NCBI RefSeq assembly: GCF_029873635.1 | Contig: NC_080428.1 | Span: 62,049,957-62,113,956 of the forward strand | Direction of reading: 5' to 3' | DNA from: Malania oleifera | Taxonomy: Eukaryota > Streptophyta > Magnoliopsida > Santalales > Ximeniaceae | Length of the DNA stretch: 64,000 nucleotides | In this document: piece by piece, positions 35,901-43,909 of the stretch | How the letters are laid out: each line of letters starts with the position of its first letter | How positions within the stretch are numbered: position 1 is the first letter of the stretch | Notes under the pieces: model-generated | What the model was told of the DNA's origin: nothing | Database searches by the model: none | Seen by the model: the letters and a program-made list of their open reading frames with translations, nothing else | Translations under genes and position numbers: made by a program

Positions 35901-38627
35901 ATTACATCAGAACAAGTGAGTACCCTTGAGGACCTTGACTTTGCATTCATGTGCTCTCTTCTTTATTGTTCTTTTACAAAGTGAAATAGTGTATTCCAAT
36001 GCAGTCAAGCTTCATGCTTGTGCCATCTTTGTATAATGTTTTGAAACACTTGGATTTTAGACTTTACCTTGTTCACACTGAACTACTCACTGTGCCATTT
36101 TATCTTATCTGATGAATGCAAAGATTGTGTCACACACAAACACACACTATGAGCAGTTTGTGGCATTCGTCTTGAGGCATGGTCATGGAAGCCCTTATTC
36201 CTTGGGAACCAATGGTAGGAGGCTCTAAATGGGCTAGTTCCTGGGCTAAGTGCCCTACCTTAGGGTCTTGTCATGGGGGCTGCAAGTTTACTCCCTTAGA
36301 TGGTGTTTGGTTCGCAGAATAAAAAATATTTCCATGGAATGACATTCTTGGGAATCTTATTCCTGGGAATGAGATGTTTGTCTCATGGGATATTTTTGTT
36401 TGGTTCACATCTTAAGATTCCCAAGAACGTACACAGGATGCAAATGTAAGAGTTTGGTTCAACATAGGAATCTTAGCAGGCTTTCCACTCATCTTAAACT
36501 GGACATTTTTATGGGCAATATATTTCAGCATAGAATTTACTAAACATAAATACCAAATTAAATTCATGTCCTAAAATTTTCAATCATCATAAGTGAAAAA
36601 ATTCAACGCTTAGTAATAATATTATTATAACATAATATAATATTACTTTCATGTTTATTGGTTTCTGCATTTGTTATTTAATAAGCTATTATTTGAAATA
36701 TAAAATAGGGTGTAATAATACTACATTATGGGAGCATTAGTGACCAACTTGCCAAAATAGTGGGGGCAATTTAGTCCCAAAAATAGGATTCCATGGAATG
36801 GGATTTCCCATGTTTTATGAGAATCTTTTCTTCAGTGGAAATGTAAGGGTTGGTTTGGTATATTTGTTATTTCTATTTTTTGTTTTCAATTTTGCATAGT
36901 GAAGAAAAATATTATAAAAATGCATTTGTTTATTTTGTTAGTTTTTTGTTTCTATTGTTGGTTTACAGTTGTTTGTGAAAAAATTGAAAACCAAATTTTT
37001 TGTTTTTCTATCATTTTGACAATTTTTTGCCAAAAAATTTTAATATCCATAAATAATTTTTTAAATTAAATCATTCTTTTTGTGTACACTTTAATTAAAA
37101 TTAAAAAATAAAGTGACCATACATATTTGAATAAAAACCAATTACAAAATACTTTTACTATTTTCGATTTTCATATATTCGATTGTTATTGTAAAATAGA
37201 TTTTGAAAATAAAATAAGTAAGTAAAATAAGTATAATAATTTCAATATAGTATTTTAAATTTGTACTATTTTGCATGTTTATCATTTTAATCATATTTTT
37301 AAAAAATATTATATGATTTATAGACGGAAATGAGCATTTTTTAATGAAAATTTTAATTTGTTTTAATTTTACAAATATTAACCAAGCAGATTGCTAGTTT
37401 TTGGTTTTTAGTTTTTATTTTTGATTTTTAGTTTTCGTTTTGATTCTTGTTTTCATAATTTTTGCTAGTGTACCAAACAATCCCTAAGATTCTCGACATG
37501 TTAGGACTCCAATCCCAAAATAAATGTGGAATGGTATGCCTAGGAATGTTGAAGGATGCCACGAACCCCAATGCCAAGACATTTGAGCTATAGCTTGGCC
37601 TAGTCCTGCCAATGGCAAAGTGGTAATGAGCCAAAGTCATGAGATCATATATCACCTCATATTCAATCTGCCACTGCCATTTGGGATTCAAACTCATGAC
37701 GTACTATCCTCCAATTCACGTGATACGTGCAAAATATCATACATTAATTGGTATAATTTAGCTGAATTATGATTTTGTGTTGTACAAAATCCCAAAAGAT
37801 GGTCAAATTGATTTAGTTGTCTTTGGATTTTTAGTATAAAAACATACTTACAGAATCTCTCTTTTCTTTCTGTTGCCCTGGTATTCTACCAGGCACGTTT
37901 GGGGAGCATGTGTTCTGGTTCCTGTTTTGGAATAATTTCTGAACTCCACAAATCATTTTGCTTCTTTTAACTAATAGTGCTTATATTTGCAGATAATTTC
38001 TTTTCTTCAGCAAAATGCACATCCTCGTGTTATGGAACGAATTCCATCTGTACCTGAAAATGTCACTGATCAGGTTTCCCTTTTTCTTGATTTTTTTAGT
38101 TGTGATACTCTCTTGCTTGTCTTTGGGTTTCAAGTGAATTTAAGCTGGCTCTCTGCCCATCCAAAGCAAGCTTTGGTGTGCTCATCAGACAGCCAGTTTT
38201 GACATCGTGTCTTTATTTTTAAAAGTAATTTGAGGAAGACAGAATTGAAATCCTCCTATTCCTTTTTTTTTTTTTAATTCCTGACAGGCACTCTCCTGTA
38301 ACAGATTAGGCTTTGGGAATCAGATCTGAACAGAGTTGAGATGATGCCTTCATATCTTTATGACGAATTTCCTTCTAGGGTAACAATTTAGGATTGTACT
38401 TGAGAATGCTCTTTTCTCTGATGTCTTCATATTTTCGTTATAGTATTGAAAGCCTGTTTTCCTTTTTCCCTGGGCACTTGTTTCACGTGCAGGAGGTCTT
38501 TGAGACTGCTTGTGAATTTGCTCGAGAAGGCGGTGGCTTGCTATGGGAGGATACAAAGAAGATGCGCCTGGTAGTAAAAGCAGACATGCACATGCAAATG
38601 CGAGAATATCTCCGTCGTCAGAAATAG
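14983..38627 (+). CDS. TFB2: TFIIH core subunit TFB2 (p52, GTF2H4 homologue), complete, 15 exons
   Basis: TFB2/p52 is a core subunit of TFIIH, where it anchors and stimulates the XPB helicase in transcription initiation and nucleotide excision repair in the nucleus. Exons: 14983-15095, 15507-15674, 18350-18418, 22348-22441, 22624-22724, 22852-22897, 22981-23040, 24297-24365, 29187-29270, 29374-29457, 29712-29797, 35825-35915, 37993-38073, 38305-38379, 38493-38627. All introns are GT-AG and the phases agree, giving 1356 nt or 451 residues, about the size of the Arabidopsis protein. The start [20 protein letters not shown] is the conserved N-terminus. Later landmarks: [75 protein letters not shown] and the C-terminal [20 protein letters not shown] (Tfb2_C region). 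No break is seen, so the gene looks functional although introns 8 and 11 reach 4.8 and 6.0 kb through transposon insertions. Confidence 0.95.
16230..17735 (+). mobile_element. L1-type LINE, 3' fragment, in TFB2 intron 2
   Basis: Degenerate coding DNA in several frames resembles the C-terminal part of plant L1 ORF2, including the zinc-binding reverse-transcriptase domain. Readable blocks are [18 protein letters not shown] (about 16610), [10 protein letters not shown] (about 16883) and [20 protein letters not shown] with ARSPDVWAF (about 17127-17255). It ends near 17710-17735 with TAATAAATTTATTTGTTATG and a short A run, as L1 tails do, followed by a GA repeat. No endonuclease or catalytic reverse transcriptase part is present, so it is a 5'-truncated dead copy in the same direction as TFB2. 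Confidence 0.7.
18750..20000 (-). other. Unidentified repeat-like DNA in TFB2 intron 3
   Basis: The stretch has a T run at 18755, an A16 run at 18829-18844 and an open minus-strand frame at 18982-19338 without recognisable homology. The minus-strand reading near 18770-18800 resembles a LINE 3' tail with a T/A run. I cannot place it in a family. Confidence 0.3.
20636..20705 (-). mobile_element. SINE 3' fragment
   Basis: The minus-strand reading contains the conserved 3' body of a widespread plant tRNA-derived SINE: GACC..TTCCC..GACCCCGCATACG..GGGAACTTTGTGCGCCGGG, ending in CCC and TTT. Only the 3' part is present. The same body occurs in complete form at 57492-57660. Confidence 0.65.
21640..22200. 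other. Unassigned stretch in TFB2 intron 3
   Basis: This part has a more even base composition than its surroundings and a short minus-strand frame (21851-22069). No family is recognised. It may be an old retroelement remnant, but nothing in it proves that. Confidence 0.25.
23405..23575 (-). mobile_element. tRNA-derived SINE, degenerate
   Basis: The minus-strand reading has an A-box-like block (CAACTCAGTGATACGGGTG), a B-box-like block (AAGGTCAGGGTTTCAAATC), then AACAATCTCT and a 3' body ending GGGAGCCTCATCTGCTGGGTG-like. This is the order of the plant SINE family also seen at 57492. It lies in TFB2 intron 7. Confidence 0.6.
24688..28735. mobile_element. MITE interrupted by a Copia insertion (two halves: 24688-24795 and 28703-28735)
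   Basis: The left end GTGTTTGGGAGCTTGGAGTTC (about 24688) and the right end, reading inward on the other strand as GTGTTTGGGAGTAAGG (28735 back), are terminal inverted repeats. They lie exactly on either side of the LTR element at 24796-28702. The GTGGATTTGAA interior matches the palindromic repeat at 11255-11375. The order of events is MITE first, Copia later. Confidence 0.6.
24796..28702 (+). mobile_element. Ty1/Copia LTR retrotransposon, broken, in TFB2 intron 8
   Basis: Two LTRs of about 0.5 kb (24796-25304 and 28172-28702) share CT-rich starts (AACACCGACTCTCTCTCATT) and end in CAACA / CCAACA. The 5' LTR is followed by a primer site like TGGTATTAGAGCC (25307-25319), and the 3' LTR is preceded by TTGAGGGGGAG. 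Parts recognised: gag (about 25420-26140), a zinc knuckle (about 26230), GAG-pre-integrase ([13 protein letters not shown], about 26878) and integrase pieces to about 27650. Reverse transcriptase was not recognised. Several breaks. The LTRs are clearly diverged from each other, so it is an old insertion. Same direction as TFB2. Confidence 0.85.
28966..29085 (+). mobile_element. SINE 3' fragment in TFB2 intron 8
   Basis: Plus-strand reading: GCATGGGAAGGCTGTGTACTA, then GTGGTCTGCCC, TTCCCAGTCCCTGCAT and GATCTTCGTGCACTGGGCTG with CCC. This is the 3' body of the same SINE family as 57492-57660. The tRNA-like head is not seen. Confidence 0.7.
30129..30430. repeat. Diverged direct repeat, copy 1 (partner 35088-35400)
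   Basis: It starts CTGGTTGCCAAAAGA and continues through AAATCAAAGAGAAAATAA, TTAGGCTTTTCAAAT and CTAAACGAGGAA. The same order, with many differences, recurs at 35088-35400. The pair flanks about 4.7 kb of TFB2 intron 11. It could be the remains of two LTRs of an old element or an unrelated dispersed repeat. Confidence 0.5.
30769..31876. mobile_element. Non-autonomous hAT-type transposon, 1108 bp, carrying a gene fragment
   Basis: Terminal inverted repeats TAGTAGTGTAC (left) and, on the other strand, TAGGGGTGTAC (right) are flanked by a perfect 8-bp target duplication GTGTTGGC (30761-30768 and 31877-31884), the hallmark of hAT elements. Both subterminal regions are full of GGTTCGGTTTT-type repeats in opposite orientation (about 30788-30950 and 31690-31858). 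There is no transposase. The middle (31101-31511) is GC-rich and derives from a DUF642 gene. It sits in TFB2 intron 11. Confidence 0.85.
31101..31490 (-). pseudogene. DUF642 cell-wall protein gene fragment inside the hAT element
   Basis: The minus-strand reading gives blocks of the plant DUF642 family: [40 protein letters not shown] and [20 protein letters not shown], then LVDSV. In intact members these lie in order across the first galactose-binding-like half. DUF642 proteins are secreted cell-wall proteins that bind pectin-related partners. The blocks need at least one frame change (near 31327-31345), and an alanine/proline-rich stretch replaces the QTLYSSDGWD region. It lacks a start and the second domain. 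GC content is far above the surrounding intron, as expected of captured exon DNA. Confidence 0.8.
31885..33073. other. TFB2 intron 11, no recognised feature
   Basis: Short frames on both strands (for example 32106-32321) show no known family. AT-rich, probably old repeat debris. Confidence 0.4.
33074..33490 (+). mobile_element. TRIM element, looks whole, 417 bp
   Basis: Two direct LTRs of 158 bp each (33074-33231 and 33333-33490) start TGTCACGGTCCCA and end GTTACA/ATTACA. The first is followed by TTTGGTATCAAAGC, a tRNA-Met-type primer site. The internal part is only about 100 bp and non-coding. A 5-bp target duplication CTATG flanks it (33069-33073 and 33491-33495). This is the layout of terminal-repeat retrotransposons in miniature. 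The LTRs differ at a moderate number of sites. Relatives lie at 46028-46230 and 53527-53683. Confidence 0.88.
33905..34330 (-). mobile_element. Copia retrotransposon, 3' fragment
   Basis: Minus-strand reading: an RNase H tail ([20 protein letters not shown], later LVDLFTKAL), then a polypurine tract GGTTAAGGGGGAG, then an LTR starting TGTTATTGGTTAG at 34095 and running left. Only this 3' part is recognised; broken. It lies in TFB2 intron 11, opposite to the gene. Confidence 0.75.
35088..35400. repeat. Diverged direct repeat, copy 2 (partner 30129-30430)
   Basis: It starts CTGGTTGGCAAAAGA and continues AAATTAAAGAGAAAATAA, TTAGGGTTTTCAAAT and CTAAACAAGGAA, in the same order and direction as 30129-30430. 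Confidence 0.5.
36303..36840. mobile_element. Probable MITE (AT-rich, inverted ATTCCATGGAAT blocks)
   Basis: It starts near GGTGTTTGGTTCGCAG and contains TTCCATGGAATGACATTC at the left and ATTCCATGGAATGGGATTT at the right, the wording of a common plant MITE group. Ends and target duplication are not clear because another MITE follows directly. Confidence 0.4.
36847..37484 (+). mobile_element. Tourist/Harbinger-like MITE, copy 2, 638 bp
   Basis: The left end GGGTTGGTTTGGTA and the inverse of the right end, GGGATTGTTTGGTA, form terminal inverted repeats flanked by TAA on both sides (36844-36846 and 37485-37487). The TAA target fits PIF/Harbinger elements. No ORF. It lies in TFB2 intron 12. The same interior is found at 13831-14440 and 62795-63366. 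Confidence 0.75.
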
Positions 38628-39390
38628 AAGCCCTATGTTTCTAATTTTCTCATCAAATGTACAACTACAAATCAGCAAGAAGGATTGAAGCCGCATATGA
38701 TGGAAGAGCAACCATCTTCTGCTTTATCTCACAAATTCCTTCGGTAGAGCCGTCTGCTCTTCCAGTGAGGCATCAACCGAGGTCAAAATCTTAAAATCAT
38801 GTTGAAAAATTATCTCAGAAGACAGAAGGGCGTGTAGGTGCTGTATTACCGTTGTACAATTGAAATGTGTATTTAAATTTCAATGAGCACAAAGATAAAA
38901 GGAAAGTCAAATCTATCCACGGCTTGTAATGCATGCAGGTTGAGAATATTCAAATGTTAATCCATAGTTATATTGCTCTATTATGATATCAAGGCTGCAT
39001 TTTCTTTCAATTTGATGCGTGTATCATCATTTCAATGATCTTTGGCTCATATCCACTTTTAGACCAGAGTAGTCTCTTCCAAAAATGAAACTGCAGGGTA
39101 GAACTGCAACAGCAAAGTCCTCAATAATACCTTTGCATGTGTTATAAAATTTATTAGCAGAGAAGAGTTTATGTAACTAACGGGACTTGAGGTTTAATTC
39201 TTTGTTGCATATTTTATAAAACTTAGCATTAAACTTATCACGATAAGATGCTTTATCATTAGGAAAAAAAAAAAAAATCAAGCCCTTATTTTCATATTTG
39301 TCTTATTTATTTTGCACGCAACATACCAAGATGAGAGCACCACTTAGGTGCGTAAATGATGTAATATTAAAAGATATATTAAAGAATAAA
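38628..39390. other. TFB2 3' UTR and downstream DNA
   Basis: The first 200-400 bases after the stop probably form the 3' UTR. No clear AATAAA signal could be fixed. No other feature is seen. Confidence 0.4.
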
Positions 39391-39860
39391 CATATTCATG
39401 ATAAATTAGGAGTATTTTCTATAGAAGATAATGGAGGAACGGCTTAGATGCCTTTGTAGGTCAAGTAGTGCTTTGGGAAGGAGGAGTGAGCTTTATGCTG
39501 TGAGAAATAATAGATGCGAGAGTAAACGTAAAATAACTTGAAACGAGATGGTAGGAATTTATAATGACCTAATTTTGGTTGAGGAAATGGTCATGTAAAT
39601 TGGCCAATAAGAATTATGCAATCAACATATTCATGATGAATTAGGAGTATTTTCTATAGAAGATAATGGAGGAACGGCTTAGATGCCTTTGTAGGTCAAG
39701 TAGTGCTTTAGGAAGGAGGAGTGAGCTTTATGCTGTGAGAAATAATAGATGCGAGAGTAAACGTAAAATAACTTGAAACGAGATGGTAGGAATTTATAAT
39801 GACCTAATTTTGGTTGAGGAAATGGTCATGTAAATTGGCCAATAAGAATTTATGCAATCA
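39391..39860. repeat. Near-perfect tandem duplication, two units of 235 bp
   Basis: The unit beginning CATATTCATGATAAATTAGG at 39391 is repeated at 39626 with only a few substitutions (for example ATAAATT/ATGAATT and GGGAAGG/AGGAAGG) and one base inserted near the end. The high identity points to a recent event. There is no ORF. Confidence 0.9.
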
Positions 39861-40268
39861 ATCCCATTTACCTATTTAATGAGACTTAAGGTTTTGTTTG
39901 TTGTTGTTGCTGTTCGAGTATGTTGCCAAAAAAAATGCATTTGCATATCGAAGAAGGGGTTTATAGAAATGAATTATCTCAGCTCCTCATTTTGTCATAG
40001 GCTTCTAGTTTTGGCCTCTGCTAATCAGCTGCCATCATTGAAAATGTATTGCTTAGGAAACTTACTCAATTCCTTTTCAAGCATTTTCAGTTTGCTATAA
40101 AAGGCAAACACGGGATAACCCAAATCCATTAGAGTACGTAATTGGACCTACATTTAATACCTCTTTTCAAAATTTTAAAAAATAATAGCCGGTTAGGAAG
40201 GAGAAAATTGGAATTTTTCATGACCAAGCAGTTTGGTGAAACATTTAAGAAAAATTTGAAAGGGAAAA

Positions 40269-40341
40269 TGATGCTGCCCAGGATCGAACTGGGGACCTTT
40301 AGTGTGTAAGACTAACGTGATAACCACTACACCACAGCATC
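40269..40341 (-). tRNA. tRNA-Val (anticodon UAC)
   Basis: The 73-nt minus-strand sequence folds as a standard cloverleaf: acceptor stem GATGCTG/CAGCATC with discriminator A, D arm GTG...CAC, anticodon stem TTAGT/ACTAA with loop CTTACAC (anticodon TAC in DNA, reading GUA), and T stem CCCAG/CTGGG with loop TTCGATC. There is no intron and CCA is not encoded. A TTTT run 1-5 nt after the 3' end is a Pol III terminator. A and B boxes are internal. It looks functional. Confidence 0.95.
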
Positions 40342-41448
40342 TGATGTCTGATGATGCCTCCTTCTCCCCAAAAAATTCACCTTATCTAAATATTAACTTT
40401 TTTAAAAAAGAGAATTTTAAATTAATGACAGGCAACATAAAAAAAAGAGTATTCATTCATTCATTTATTATATATTTTGTTTTCTTTTTTATAATCTTAT
40501 ACTGCCAAACAAAAAAAAAGTGGATTGCGTTCTGTATTTACTCCCCCATTTTATTCATGATTTCAAAATTTTAATTATGACAAATTGATTCTTGAATATT
40601 GAAATTAAAAATTTATTACTATCAACCCTTACTGTTCTCCTTTGAGGAGACGACTCCTCTAGGGGTGGGTCTTCCTATGGAGATTTTTATACCTAATTGT
40701 TTTTTATGCCTCATGCTTAGTTGGCTATGCATATTTGTTCTGGCATGTGAGCTTGATTCTTGTTGTACATGTTAGTTAGGGGTGATTGCCCCATTAATTA
40801 ATCAAATTAACTGAAAATTTTTAATTAAAAAATCTCAATAATCAAGTCGAACTAAAATTTCATATAACTCACACTCAAAATCGATCGAACCGAATTTTGG
40901 TTAGATCAATTAATCGATTTTAACCAATTTAATATTTTAATATATATATATATATATATATAATATACATAAATAAATATTATTAATTTATACAATTTGA
41001 TTAATTCAATTAACTGAACTGAAAATCCAAAGCATTGCATAGAGGCATTTTCCAAAAAAAAAACTATCAAAGTTGAAAAATGAAATTATACAAAAAAGTA
41101 AATTTTTGTGTTTGGTTATCAAGAAAAGTGACAAAAAAGTATAAAAAAAAATATCCGAACAATAATAAAAACTTGACTTTACTTGCACTATTATTTTTTT
41201 TTCCTTAATTTTTAACCATATTTAATGTTTAAAAAAATTTTAATGGCATTTGATATAGAGAGAAAATATAATTAAAAATAATTTTTTTATATATTTTCTT
41301 TCCATTTTCTTTATTTAAATAGAGTCCTTCATCCAAGCGAACCCTACTGATGTTGAAATTCAGCAAAACTCTTTGGTGTAATTTACCCATAAATAAACAA
41401 ATGAAATAAATAAATAAAAGGATTTAGATGGTGATGAAAGGGACAAAC
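40342..41448. other. AT-rich intergenic DNA
   Basis: It contains a (TA)n microsatellite at about 40938-40963 within DNA rich in GAACTGAA/TCAATTAA words (40780-41030), possibly an old hAT-like remnant. No gene seen. Confidence 0.4.
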
Positions 41449-41456
41449 TATATAAA
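41449..41456 (+). promoter_or_regulatory. Probable TATA box of the tetraspanin gene
   Basis: TATATAAA about 360 bp upstream of the ATG at 41810, followed some 30 bp later by a pyrimidine-rich stretch suited to a start site. The 5' UTR would then be about 320 nt. Confidence 0.45.
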
Positions 41457-41809
41457 AAACAGAGGACGCACTTTCTCTGAACTTTCCATCCTCCCTTTTC
41501 ATTGCTCCACTCATTCTACTCTCCACATATCAGCTTTTGGCATATTGCTTAAGCCAAAAAAAATTTTAAGACTTTTGGCATACTTCAAGAATTCCCATAA
41601 GAAACTGCTCAATCTTAATTTCATAGGAATGAAAAGAACCTCGTAGGGGAAAAGGAAAATTTTTGTACTTGTGTGTTTCATGCTGCAATTCTGCTTTCTC
41701 AGAATCAATTTCTGATTTCTTTCTTTTCCTCAAAATTCTCAGATTTCCCAGAATTTCTGCTTCTCTCTGCTAAAGTCTCCTGAGTGCAGCTTAGGCTTTG
41801 GCTATAGTG

Positions 41810-43013
41810 ATGGAAAATTTTGCAAGGAGTTGCCTGCAGTTTCTCTTGAAAATTTTGAATTCCATTATGGGAATTTCTGGTATTGCCATGATCCTGTATG
41901 GCTTGTGGATGGTTAGAGTTTGGCAAAGAGACATGGGCGGCTCACCGTCCGGCGAGTTTAATTCCTCTGCTCCATGGTAAACCTTCCTATTGCCATCTTC
42001 CATTGTACCAAATGGGTTTTCTGTGCTTACCCTGTTTATGCAAATGCAGGTTTATATATAGTTTTCTAGGCACCGGTATTGCCTTGTGTCTGATAACATG
42101 CTCAGGTCATGTTGCTGCAGCTTCTGCAAACAGCCATTGCCTTTCTTGTGTATCCTTATTCCTTACCTTCAATTCTATTGTGGCTTGCCATTGCCAGTTC
42201 ATACCTGTCTTGGATTTTTCATTCTCTTTTTATTTTGGGTAATTTGTTTTGAATGATGCCTGACCTTGAACAAGCACAGTATACAGTGATCATATTTGTG
42301 GTTCTCCTGTTGGAAACAGCAATGATAGCAGATATATTCTTAAATTCTGACTGGGAGAAGGTAAGGTGTCACCATGAGCACCCTACTTTGCTCCCCTACT
42401 TCTCTGTTCTGTCACTAACATCTATGGCACCTTAAGCAGGACTTGCCCGATGATCCAACCGGAAGGTTCAACGATTTTAAAGATTTTGTGAAGTCAAACT
42501 TTGATATCTTCCAATGGATCGGTTTTCTGATCATTTTAGCACAGGTATCTCTGCATATAGATATAGTTTGCTCCTCTTGAGGACTGCCTGGCTGAATGTA
42601 AACATGCATGCCCTTCAATATAGGATAAAGAAGTTTTCATGTTTTGTAATCGTAGACAGATTCGTATGTAGATTTTGAGGGAGTACCCATTTCTGCCTGC
42701 AGGGACTTTGTGTTTTGTTGGCCATGGTTCTGAAAACTCTTGGGCCAAACATGAGAGCTGATTATGATAGTGATGCCGATTATGCTTCGGCTAGGCTTCC
42801 GCTCCTAAATCACCCTGCTCAACAGCTTCCATATGTCATCGGCGACCCTAACTTTGCCTCCAAAAATGATTCTTGGAATGAGAAAAATTATGAGAAGGTG
42901 AGGGAAGTTCTTGATAACATAGATTATGGTAGTGCAACGGGTACTGCTTATGTATTGGGCATGTGATTTCTCTCAAATACTGTGTCTTTCATCCTTCACA
43001 GGCAACCAAGTGA
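41810..43013 (+). CDS. Tetraspanin (TET18/TET19-like, TOM2A-related)
   Basis: Plant tetraspanins are four-pass plasma- or endomembrane proteins that organise membrane domains; TOM2A-type members are known as host factors for tobamovirus replication. Exons: 41810-41976, 42050-42149, 42280-42360, 42440-42544, 42703-42897, 43002-43013, all GT-AG, giving 219 residues ending NEKNYEKATK. Membrane segments lie at about residues 11-33, 56-80, 90-110 and 138-158. The signature region AMILYGLWMVRVWQ, then PWFIYSFLGTGIALCLITCS, and the late block LPYVIGDPNFASKNDSW match TET18/19 members, which have a short large loop. The first ATG in frame is used. If intron 5 is not removed, the frame reads on to a stop at 42966 (238 residues); the spliced form fits the family better. 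Which of the close paralogues it is cannot be told. Confidence 0.88.
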
Positions 43014-43909
43014 AGCTGACTGTAAGAGTTCCCACTTTCATGTGGGGAAAGTGCATAAGGCCTGCAACTACCAGTTCATCGAGGTGGCTATATCTGCTGA
43101 GTGAGCTGCCGGATGAAATGGAAGAAGAGAGTTTAAACCAGGAAATCAGCATACACATGCAGAATCTTAAAACTAAATTTTGGGGTTTAAAATTCCTAGT
43201 GTATTTGTGATTAGTTCTGTTTGTGACGATGAGGACATAGTCCTTTGTAAGTTGATTTTTGTTGCTGTTAATGAAAATTTTGGTTATAATTAATTATAAT
43301 TCCAGTGTGCTAAAAATAAGGGTGTTCTTAATGCAGGAAAATTACAGTTTCTTGAGAATTAACACACCATGGAAAACACCAAAAAACGAAAGAAAGAAAC
43401 AAAACAAAAGGAATTGATTCTTCAACAGTTAAAAAGTGCAACCACAAAGCTGTTAAGCATGCTGGTCTTCCATTTTCTTTACATCCATCGAAAAAAGTGC
43501 ATCAAAAATACATTTTACGTCCATTATTTCACAACTGTATCAACATTTTTCCCTTTTCTAGGGGGTGTCAAGAAAAAAAAAACCCACTTCCATATAAAAA
43601 CAAGAACCTATCCAACGTCACCCCCAAAAATTTAAAAAAAAAACACAGTACAAGATTAGACAATGAATGCATTCACATCCAATTTCTTGCTAAAGTACGT
43701 GTTTGAATGATCAGCCGAAGAATGTTCACCCACTCTTTTAAGTCTAAAACTAGAGCATAGAACAACAATGAACCCTCAAGAATATTACAAGCAAGAAGCA
43801 AAAAAATTCAAAAAGAATTTGCATCAACTCACAGGGAAAGAGGAAAGATGGGGAGAAAAATGAAGAATAACAATCATGAGAGCTTTCTTTGCAGTCTATA
43901 TTCTATATT
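43014..43909. other. Convergent 3' regions of the tetraspanin and desaturase genes
   Basis: The two genes point towards each other here. A-rich DNA, presumably both 3' UTRs. No separate gene seen. Confidence 0.5.

Noticed and set aside
40938-40963. (TA)n run as a possible regulatory site
   Set aside because: Simple microsatellite with no gene start nearby.
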